A DNA stretch of 64,000 nt, taken from Ardenticatenaceae bacterium (GTDB lineage Bacteria > Chloroflexota > Anaerolineae > Promineifilales > Promineifilaceae). Below the pieces are notes generated by a model. It worked only from the letters and a program-made list of their open reading frames with translations, was not told where the DNA came from and searched no databases. Positions 9,168 to 15,761 of this stretch are shown here, in pieces. The position numbers and the translations under genes are program-made. The stretch covers positions 186,001 to 250,000 of the forward strand of contig WYBM01000005.1 of the NCBI GenBank assembly GCA_011525915.1. Direction: 5' to 3'. The stretch's first letter is position 1; each line of letters opens with the position of its first letter.

Positions 9168-10514
9168 ATGCATCTGTTAAAACCCACCCGAATCATGTGG
9201 CTGTTTATCCCCCTGCTGACTGTTCTATTCGCCGCCTGCGGCCGTTTCTCTGGCGGAAATGAACCAGTGGCCGGAAACACCAACGTGAACATAGAAACCG
9301 CCGCACCCACCCCTGTAACACTTACACCTCAACCACCCCCCACCAAGACCTCACCCTCAGAACCCACCGTGACTGACCAGGCTGACTTCCCTACAGATAC
9401 GGAAGGGCAGATCGTCAGCAAAAATGGCGTGGTGATCTTCACCCAGGATGATCGTTCACAAAGCTTTCGTTCATTAACAAGCAGTTGGAACACCAACTGG
9501 CAGTTGCATACCATTGACTACGATGACATCCTTTCCGGCGGCCCACCGCGAGACGGCATACCTTCCATTGACAATCCTCTCTTTATCAGTCAGGATGAAG
9601 CCGCAGCATGGTTGGCCGGCCACGAACCCATCGTGGCGGTGGCCTTAAATGGTGAGGCCCGCGCTTATCCGTTACAAATTCTCACCTGGCACGAAATTGT
9701 GAATGATACCATCGGTGGTGTGCCGGTCATTGTTACCTTTTGCCCACTGTGTAATTCAGCCATTGTCTTTGAACGGCTGGTAGACGGGGAGCCGGTGACA
9801 TTTGGCACCTCTGGTTTGCTGCGCCATTCTGACCTGATCATGTATGATCGCCAGACAGAAAGCCTGTGGCAGCAGTTCACCGGCGAAGCAATTGTCGGCG
9901 ACCAGGCAGGCAACCGCCTTACCTTTTTGCCTTCCTCCCTGATCAGCTTTGACGACTTTCGCACCGCCTACCCAGAGGGGATGGTATTGTCACGCGAGAC
10001 CGGCATCAACCGACCTTATGGGCAAAACCCTTACGCAGGGTATGATACCATCGACGGGGCTGATCCGTTTTTGTTCCGGGGCCAGCTTGACGGCCGTCTC
10101 CCGGCAGTAGAGCGTGTGGTTACCGTCTCCCTGGCAGAGGTGGGTCTTGAGGTGGCCTATCCTTACAGCGTCTTGTCTGCCCGCGGTGTGATCAATGATG
10201 AACAGGGCAGCCAACCTCTGGTGGTGTTCCACAAACCAGGGACGGTCAGTGCGTTAGGTGCAGCCCAGATTGCCGCCGCCGATGATGTAGGCGCCACTGG
10301 CGTCTTTAACCCCGTCGTTGATGGTCAACGCCTTACCTTTACCCGCCAAGGCGACGTTTTTGTAGACAACGAAACCGGCACTACCTGGAGTATTGTGGGG
10401 CAGGCGGTCGAGGGCCCGCTGGCCGGCACCCAACTGGAACCAATCATTCACGGTGACCATTTCTGGTTCGCCTGGGCAGCCTTCAAACCAGAGACCGTCA
10501 TTTACCAACATTAA
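9168..10514 (+). CDS. DUF3179 lipoprotein, Cys form
   Basis: Secreted lipoprotein of 448 residues. The signal peptide ends in a lipobox (LFAAC, Cys24) and is followed by a Thr/Pro-rich linker (about 30-75). The rest is a DUF3179 domain: W-H-E-I-V-N-D-T-I-G-G followed by VTFCPLCNSAIVF, then R-Q-T-E-S-L-W-Q-Q-F-T-G. The C-P-L-C pair looks like a redox or metal-binding motif; the family's function is unknown. GGAG lies 8 nt before the ATG at 9168. A paralogue follows 11 bp after the stop, in which the first Cys of C-P-L-C is replaced by an in-frame UGA codon. The pair is probably co-transcribed. Confidence 0.9.
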   Translation: MHLLKPTRIMWLFIPLLTVLFAACGRFSGGNEPVAGNTNVNIETAAPTPVTLTPQPPPTKTSPSEPTVTDQADFPTDTEGQIVSKNGVVIFTQDDRSQSFRSLTSSWNTNWQLHTIDYDDILSGGPPRDGIPSIDNPLFISQDEAAAWLAGHEPIVAVALNGEARAYPLQILTWHEIVNDTIGGVPVIVTFCPLCNSAIVFERLVDGEPVTFGTSGLLRHSDLIMYDRQTESLWQQFTGEAIVGDQAGNRLTFLPSSLISFDDFRTAYPEGMVLSRETGINRPYGQNPYAGYDTIDGADPFLFRGQLDGRLPAVERVVTVSLAEVGLEVAYPYSVLSARGVINDEQGSQPLVVFHKPGTVSALGAAQIAAADDVGATGVFNPVVDGQRLTFTRQGDVFVDNETGTTWSIVGQAVEGPLAGTQLEPIIHGDHFWFAWAAFKPETVIYQH

Positions 10515-10525
10515 AACGAGGTGAC

Positions 10526-11641
10526 ATGATGACACAACGATCTTGGAGATATTGGCTGGCACTGGGGCTGATGCTGCTGGGCGCCTGTTCACCGGCAAAC
10601 CCGGCTGAAGAAACAAAGGGGAAGGAAACGGCCGTGCCCCCATCGGCCACAAACGAACAACACGATGAGGTCACACTGGCAGCCCGTTACGCCGACTATG
10701 AGATCATCACCCTGCTGCCGCGTGACGCTATTCCGGCCATTGACGATCCGGAATTCCTGACGGCCGCAGCGGCTGACCGCTTTTATGATCCCGACGAATT
10801 GATCATTGGCGTGGCTATTGGCGGCGAAGCCCGTGCCTACTCTGTGCCTCTGCTCAGCAGCCATGAAATTGTCAATGATACCGTTGGTGGCCGCAAGATT
10901 GCGGTGACATGGTGACCGCTCTGTTTTACGGGCATCGTGTATGACCGTGACATTGAGGGCAAAGAATTAACCTTTGGCGTATCTGGCAAGCTCATTCGCA
11001 ACGTGCTGGTAATGGTTGACCGGCAAACGGAAAGCTATTGGAGCCAGCTCTTGGGCGAAGCAGTAGCCGGCGAAATGATAGGCACCAAACTGGTATTTGT
11101 GCCCTCTTGGATGATGACCTGGCAAGAGTGGAAGACTTTACACCCAGACACCATAGCGCTGGATAAGTTCGGGCGGGTGGGGGCGCGTGACAGTTATGAA
11201 GGCTACTACGCCGGCTCAGCTCCAGGGGTCATCGGCGAGACGTTTCGTGATGACCGGCTGCCGGTAAAGGAGTTTGTGGTGGGGGTGGAACTGGCAGACA
11301 CGGCCGTGGCTTACCCATTTAGCGTTCTCAACAATGAACCGGTGATCAACGATACGGTCGGGGAGAGCCATCTGTTGGTACTATTTGCCGCAGAGAAGGC
11401 GGCGACGGCCGTGTACAACCGTGACGTGGCCGGGCAAACACTCACTTTTAGCGCTGTCAACCAGTCATCAGACACTCTGGTAGACGCCGAAACAGGCAGT
11501 ACCTGGCAAGCCTTCACTGGCGTTGCCATCGCCGGCCCGCTGGCGGGCACAACCCTGGCCCACGTAAAACACACCACGGCCTTCTGGTTTGGCTGGAAAG
11601 ATTGGCATCCCCATACACTGGTCTATGGCCTGGAAGAGTAA
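10526..11641 (+). CDS. DUF3179 selenoprotein lipoprotein with in-frame UGA (Sec130)
   Basis: I read one 371-codon gene in which TGA at 10913-10915 encodes selenocysteine. The frame continues without any shift across the TGA: VTW-U-PLC-FTGIVY aligns with VTFCPLCNSAIVF of the Cys paralogue just upstream, and homology continues to 11641. A hairpin at 10926-10950 has the form of a bacterial SECIS. The protein begins with a lipoprotein signal peptide (LLGAC, lipobox Cys 21) and GAGGTG precedes the adjacent ATGs at 10526 and 10529. U-x-x-C suggests a selenenylsulfide redox centre outside the membrane. Automatic annotation would split it into a 129-residue stub and a protein starting at 10937. Sec machinery genes are not in the window. 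Confidence 0.85.
10926..10950 (+). promoter_or_regulatory. Candidate bacterial SECIS element
   Basis: Downstream of the UGA at 10913-10915, bases 10926-10931 pair with 10945-10950 (one G-U), then a G-A mismatch (10932/10944), then 10933-10935 pair with 10941-10943, closing a 5-nt loop CGUGU with G in second position. The loop begins 20 nt after the UGA. Bacterial SECIS hairpins usually carry a G in the first two loop positions about 16-37 nt from the UGA, so geometry and loop fit. Folding was done by hand. Confidence 0.65.
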
Positions 11642-11662
11642 CACAAAAACTGGCCGAAACGG

Positions 11663-11691
11663 TTGAGTTATTGCACCAGGGTCTCTATACT
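11663..11691 (+). promoter_or_regulatory. Candidate sigma70-type promoter
   Basis: TTGAGT (11663-11668) and TATACT (11686-11691) are separated by exactly 17 bp, in the spacer upstream of the gene starting at 11759. The implied leader is about 60 nt. Confidence 0.5.
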
Positions 11692-11758
11692 TAGGGTAGC
11701 AATATCGTCTTTTGCCTGATTTTTTCAGAAAATGAGGCATGTTTTAGGAGGCAAACTC

Positions 11759-12241
11759 ATGGCGCTACCTGACAATATGGGCATGCTAATTGTGATCGTC
11801 TTGGGCATCATCATCGCCATTGTAGGGCTGTATTACTGGCAGGCACGCAAAGTAAACCTGACCCGGCCCACTTCACCAGACCAGATGCCAGACTGGCTAA
11901 AGAGTATACCCCCTCCGGAAACCGTCGCCGCCACCCAGGCAGACGGCGAAGGGATCACACTCTACAATTATGATGAAGGCGAACGTGTAGCTGCCCCTTT
12001 TGCCGAGCAGATAGAAGACATTCTTCACGCCCAGTTAAAAGCTGATCCGGCAATGGCTGGCCTGAAGGTGGATCTGGGTACGGCCAACGATGGCAGCCTG
12101 GAGATCTGGGTAGATGGGCAGCATTATACTGAGATAGCAGATATACCTAATGAACAACTGCGCCAGGCGTTCCAAGAGGCCATTGACCAATGGCAGGCAT
12201 ACCATGAACCAGAAAAAGGGCCCCCAGCTACGGATGAATGA
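11759..12241 (+). CDS. Single-pass membrane protein of unknown function
   Basis: Protein of 160 residues, not recognised. An N-terminal transmembrane helix (about residues 6-26, rich in Ile/Val/Leu) is followed by a Pro-containing linker and an acidic soluble domain (about 65-150) with a YTEIADIPNEQLRQAFQEAI helix. The lack of Lys/Arg before the helix and the basic residues after it (ARKVNLTR) favour a cytoplasmic C-terminus. The start is the ATG at 11759, eight bases after AGGAGG; an upstream in-frame ATG at 11732 lacks such a site. The stop overlaps the start of the Crp/Fnr regulator gene by 8 bp, which suggests translational coupling. Confidence 0.75.
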   Translation: MALPDNMGMLIVIVLGIIIAIVGLYYWQARKVNLTRPTSPDQMPDWLKSIPPPETVAATQADGEGITLYNYDEGERVAAPFAEQIEDILHAQLKADPAMAGLKVDLGTANDGSLEIWVDGQHYTEIADIPNEQLRQAFQEAIDQWQAYHEPEKGPPATDE

Positions 12242-12833
12242 AGACTCTCACACCTTTAAACAAATGCGTACGGCCGTGGCCGCCTGGGTGGACCTAGCCG
12301 AAACACAGTGGCAGCAGCTGGCTGCCATTTTTCGCCTTAGGTCGGTGCATGACCGTGACTACGTGCTGCTGCCCGGGGCCAAAATGCGCGAACTTTATTT
12401 TGTCTGCCAGGGCTTGCTGCGCTTTTATTACATCAACGAAGAAGGTAATGAAGCCAATAAAGCATTTATACCGGAAAATACGTTTGCTGGCTCGCTGGCC
12501 GCCTTTACCCTGGATGCACCTGTTCTATACGGCGTCCAGGCACTGGAACCCACCACCTTGCTCGTTGCCCGGTTTTCCGACTTCACCAGTCTCTATGATC
12601 AGCACCCAAATTTTGACCGGTTAGGGCGCAAGTTTGCCGAGTTCTTGCTCATCCGCAAAGAGTTAAGGGCACGTAGCTTTTTGCAGCAGCAGGCCAAAGA
12701 CCGCTATCTGGAATTTTCGCGCCAACATCCTGATCTCTTAAACCGTGTGCCGCAATACCACGTCGCCTCTTACCTGGGCATTACGGAAGTTTCCCTTTCC
12801 CGCCTAAAAAACGCACCCGTTCCCGTCTCATAG
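12234..12833 (+). CDS. Crp/Fnr family transcriptional regulator
   Basis: Regulator of about 199 residues with an N-terminal cyclic-nucleotide-binding-type beta barrel (about 30-120; the LPGAKMRELYFVCQGLLRFYY segment is the usual barrel pattern) and a short C-terminal helix-turn-helix (VASYLGITEVSLSRL, about 175-190). There is no N-terminal cysteine cluster as in FNR, so the effector is unknown. The start at 12234 overlaps the upstream stop by 8 bp; an in-frame ATG at 12204 is an alternative. An SDR gene follows 113 bp downstream, an arrangement in which the regulator often controls the reductase; that link is inference. Confidence 0.85.
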   Translation: MNEDSHTFKQMRTAVAAWVDLAETQWQQLAAIFRLRSVHDRDYVLLPGAKMRELYFVCQGLLRFYYINEEGNEANKAFIPENTFAGSLAAFTLDAPVLYGVQALEPTTLLVARFSDFTSLYDQHPNFDRLGRKFAEFLLIRKELRARSFLQQQAKDRYLEFSRQHPDLLNRVPQYHVASYLGITEVSLSRLKNAPVPVS

Positions 12834-12848
12834 GTACCATCTTAACAT

Positions 12849-12878
12849 TTGATAAGGCAGCACGGCCGTGACTATGGT
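12849..12878 (+). promoter_or_regulatory. Candidate promoter for the SDR gene
   Basis: TTGATA (12849-12854) and TATGGT (12873-12878) are 18 bp apart. A 7-bp inverted repeat TGCATTC/GAATGCA lies downstream at about 12896-12917, before the SDR ribosome-binding site, and could bind a regulator such as the adjacent Crp/Fnr protein. The -10 is only a fair match. Confidence 0.35.
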
Positions 12879-12946
12879 TTGATCAAGGCCGTGTTTGCAT
12901 TCCCCATGATGAATGCAGACCACCATCACATCTTATGGAGGTCGTT

Positions 12947-13876
12947 ATGAATAACTTACAAACCATTCTTATCACGGGCAGCAGCAGCGGTTTTGGCCGG
13001 CTCATTGCCCAAACATTGGTGCAAAAAGGGCATACCGTGTTGGCTACCATGCGCAACAGCACCCAGCAAAATAAGCCGGCAGCCGATGCGTTGCGGGCCT
13101 TTGCCGCCGGTCAGCCAGGGATACTCCACATTGTGGAGCTAGATGTCACCGATGATAACTCTGTGACCACGGCCGTACAACACGCCATCGCGTTAGCCGG
13201 ACCCCTAGACGTGGTTATCAACAATGCCGGGGTAGGTTACGGCCTGGGTGATTATGCTGAAGCCCTGACCATGTCTCAATTTCAGCATAGCTTTGACGTC
13301 AATGTGTTTGGCGTTCAGCGTGTCATACGCGCCGTTTTGCCGGGGATGCGGCAGCAGGGGGCCGGCCTCATCATCAACATCTCCAGCACCATGGGACGCA
13401 TTGTACTGCCCTTTGCCGCTTCCTACACTGCCACCAAATATGCTCTGGAAGGCTTATCAGAAAGCTATCGCTATGAACTGGCCCAAACTGGCGTCGATGT
13501 GGTCATTGTAGAACCAGGGGGCTTTGGTACCGAGTTCTGGACAAACATGTTCGCCCCTGGTGATGGCAGCCGCCTGGAAAGTTATGGCCCACTGGCTGAC
13601 CTGCCACAGCGTATGATGTGGGGAAACCTCGGCCAGATGTTTGCCGGCGACAACGCCCCCGACCCCCAGGCTGTGGCTGATGCGGTCTTGACGCTGTTGG
13701 AAACACCACCAGGCCAACGGCCGTTACGCACCGTCGTAGACCCGGCCACTGGCGGCGAGGCGCCTACGACCGTAAATCACACCACGGCACAGGTACAAAC
13801 CCACCTTCTGGATGCCTTAGGCATGGGGGTGCTGCTGGCAGTGAAGCCACTGTCATGGATAGACAGGGTTGTCTGA
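12947..13876 (+). CDS. Short-chain dehydrogenase/reductase (SDR)
   Basis: NAD(P)-dependent oxidoreductase of 309 residues with a classical Rossmann fold: glycine motif TGSSSGFG near residues 8-15, NNAG near 91-94, and the catalytic Y-x-x-x-K at Tyr160-Lys164 preceded by the Ser (NISSTMGR). Length beyond residue 250 is typical of classical SDRs with an extra C-terminal helix region. The substrate cannot be told from sequence. The start is the ATG at 12947 after TGGAGGTCGTT; the in-frame ATG at 12935 would lie upstream of this Shine-Dalgarno site. It follows a Crp/Fnr-type regulator and precedes a GNAT acetyltransferase. Confidence 0.9.
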   Translation: MNNLQTILITGSSSGFGRLIAQTLVQKGHTVLATMRNSTQQNKPAADALRAFAAGQPGILHIVELDVTDDNSVTTAVQHAIALAGPLDVVINNAGVGYGLGDYAEALTMSQFQHSFDVNVFGVQRVIRAVLPGMRQQGAGLIINISSTMGRIVLPFAASYTATKYALEGLSESYRYELAQTGVDVVIVEPGGFGTEFWTNMFAPGDGSRLESYGPLADLPQRMMWGNLGQMFAGDNAPDPQAVADAVLTLLETPPGQRPLRTVVDPATGGEAPTTVNHTTAQVQTHLLDALGMGVLLAVKPLSWIDRVV

Positions 13877-13903
13877 CCAGGTTTTTAGGATTATAAAACC
13901 TGG
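13877..13903. other. 9-bp hairpin between SDR and GNAT genes
   Basis: CCAGGTTTT (13877-13885) and AAAACCTGG (13895-13903) are perfect reverse complements around a 9-nt loop. The hairpin begins right after the SDR stop and ends just before the GNAT ribosome-binding site AAGGAGA. It may limit read-through or protect the mRNA end; no T-run follows the stem directly. Confidence 0.6.
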
Positions 13904-13918
13904 AAGGAGATCATTTTT

Positions 13919-14644
13919 ATGACCGACCACATCAACGAGTTAGGGCAGCCCATTGGGTTTCCGGTACCAGATTGGGGGCCACGGCCGTGGCCCCCACGCA
14001 CGGCCATGACCGGCCATTATTGCCGGTTGGAACCGTTACAGCCAGATGTTCATGCTGCCGATCTTTACCAGGCCTACAGTGAAGATACCACCGGCGGTAA
14101 CTGGACATATCTGCCCTATGGGCCTTTTGCTTCGTTGGCTGATTTTCAGGCCCATGTAGAAACGGCCGTTCAGCGTGATGACCCTCTATTTTACGCCATT
14201 ATCAACTTAAAGATGGGGGTCCCGGCAGGCGTGGCCAGCTATATGCGCATTCAACCTGCCCACGGCGTCCTTGAAGTAGGCGGTATTCATTATGCGCCGC
14301 AGTTGCAGAAAACACCGGCAGCCACCGAGGCTATGTTTTTGCTAATGCAACGGGCATTTGATGACTTAGGCTACCGCCGCTACGAGTGGAAGTGTGATGC
14401 CCTTAATGCCTCATCACGGCAGGCGGCGCTGCGCCTGGGCTTTACCTTTGAAGGCATTTTCCGGCAGGCAGTGGTTTACAAAGGGCGTAACCGAGACACC
14501 GCCTGGTTTTCTATCATCGATACAGCGTGGCCGGCGTTAAAGATGGCTTTTATGGCGTGGCTTGACCCCGGCAACTTTAACACCCAGGGGCAACAGCGCA
14601 CCCCCCTGGCCAGCCTGGTCAAGCGGGCAAAAGATAAACATTGA
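13919..14644 (+). CDS. GNAT family N-acetyltransferase (RimL-like)
   Basis: Protein of 241 residues related to the RimJ/RimL-type GNAT enzymes that transfer acetyl from acetyl-CoA to an amine. The N-terminal half carries the strand pair seen in this group, and a late ALNASSRQAALRLGFTFEGIFRQ segment (about 160-182) is the typical motif near the acetyl-CoA pyrophosphate site and the C-terminal strand of the family. The substrate is unknown. The ATG at 13919 follows AAGGAGATCATTTTT. The gene is 42 bp after the SDR gene, separated by a hairpin, so joint transcription is possible but not certain. Confidence 0.85.
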   Translation: MTDHINELGQPIGFPVPDWGPRPWPPRTAMTGHYCRLEPLQPDVHAADLYQAYSEDTTGGNWTYLPYGPFASLADFQAHVETAVQRDDPLFYAIINLKMGVPAGVASYMRIQPAHGVLEVGGIHYAPQLQKTPAATEAMFLLMQRAFDDLGYRRYEWKCDALNASSRQAALRLGFTFEGIFRQAVVYKGRNRDTAWFSIIDTAWPALKMAFMAWLDPGNFNTQGQQRTPLASLVKRAKDKH

Positions 14645-14954
14645 CACTTCCGCTTGGGTGGCGGTCACAAAGCATCTGAGGGCGCAGCGAAATCCTCCAG
14701 GAAGGTACACGGCCGTGCTTAATCTGCTATAATATTATTAAAGACACTCATCTACGATGGGTATCTCTCCTATAAGCGCCCCAAAACCACTTCCCAATGT
14801 ATGATCAGTAAAAGGGGTGACTTTGCAAAATTAGCTAGATGCCTTCCCCAGCCCTTGAGGAAGTTACAGCCTGGCCCTCAGTGTGATGATTTATTACCAG
14901 CGTGTTCCCCGCCAGAGGTGCCCTTGTTTATCCTAAATAAGATGATGGGAAATC
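14645..14954 (+). promoter_or_regulatory. 310-bp spacer with extended -10 candidate
   Basis: No coding sequence is evident. TGCTATAAT at 14725-14733 is an extended -10 (TG-n-TATAAT) with no clear -35, and one ACGGCCGT lies near 14709. The element probably drives the PAS-domain gene at 14955, giving a long leader of about 215 nt; I saw no obvious riboswitch in that leader. Confidence 0.4.
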
Positions 14955-15692
14955 ATGAACACCAAAGCAACATCTAAAACACAGTTAATAAAAGAGCTTA
15001 AGGCATTGCGCCGGAGAATAGCTGAAATGGAAGCGGCGGAGAATGAATGGAAACAGATAGAACATGAGCTGTGTGAGAGCCAGGAACGCCTGCTCAAGGC
15101 TGAAAAAGTAGCGCATCTGGGCAGTTGGGAAATGGATATCGCCACAGGGGAAAGCAAATGGTCAGATGAATTCTACCGAATCTGTGGGCTTGAACCTGGT
15201 GCGGTCAAGGCTTCAGCTGAAGAAGGGTTTAAGCTTATTCATCCAGAGGACAGGCCGCGAGCGTCTAAATCAGTAAGCCAGGCCATTGAGGCAGGCGGCA
15301 CATACAATATAGAAAAACGGATTGTCAGACCAGATGGCAATGTTCGTTATGTACAATCAATTGGCGAGATTGTAGCTGATGCTCAGGGACAGCCTCAAAA
15401 ATTAGTAGGCTCGTTTTTAGACATCACTGAGCGCAAAGAGGCTGACATAACACGCGAACAGCTTATTGAGCGACTTCAAACAGCATTAGCTGAAGTAAAG
15501 CTTCTCAGTGGATTACTACCAATTTGTGCCTCATGCAAGAAAATTCGTGATACGCAGGGTCACTGGCATCAGGTTGAAGTTTATATTCGGGATCATTCTG
15601 AAGCCGAGTTTAGTCACAGTCTATGTCCAGGCTGCGCCGAAACGCTTTATCCGGAGTTAAGGAGCATAAGAAAAAATAAACCATCTAACTAG
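14955..15692 (+). CDS. PAS-domain protein with C-terminal CxxC-CxxC domain
   Basis: Cytoplasmic protein of 245 residues. A basic coiled-coil (about 1-45) leads into a PAS_3-type fold (about 50-165: HLGSWEMD, FYRICGL, IHPEDR, FLDITERKEA), a ligand or cofactor sensor. A second short coiled-coil follows, then a compact C-terminal module (about 190-235) with C-A-S-C and C-P-G-C pairs plus W-H-Q-V-E and F-S-H motifs. This module recurs at the ends of sensor proteins and may bind metal; its role is unknown to me. There is no kinase, cyclase or HTH output domain, so signalling must pass to a partner. It converges on the TIR gene. Confidence 0.8.
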   Translation: MNTKATSKTQLIKELKALRRRIAEMEAAENEWKQIEHELCESQERLLKAEKVAHLGSWEMDIATGESKWSDEFYRICGLEPGAVKASAEEGFKLIHPEDRPRASKSVSQAIEAGGTYNIEKRIVRPDGNVRYVQSIGEIVADAQGQPQKLVGSFLDITERKEADITREQLIERLQTALAEVKLLSGLLPICASCKKIRDTQGHWHQVEVYIRDHSEAEFSHSLCPGCAETLYPELRSIRKNKPSN

Positions 15693-15761
15693 GAAAAGGA
15701 CAGCAATTTGCAGTAGATTGGGTTCATTTATAATGAGTTTGTTATGGGATTCACCCAGGCC

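Noticed and set aside
10526-11641. Two separate genes or a pseudogene with a premature stop at 10913
   Set aside because: The frame is unchanged across the TGA, which sits at the exact Cys column of the paralogue, and a SECIS-like hairpin follows. Nonsense decay would not be expected to hit that one codon while leaving the rest intact.
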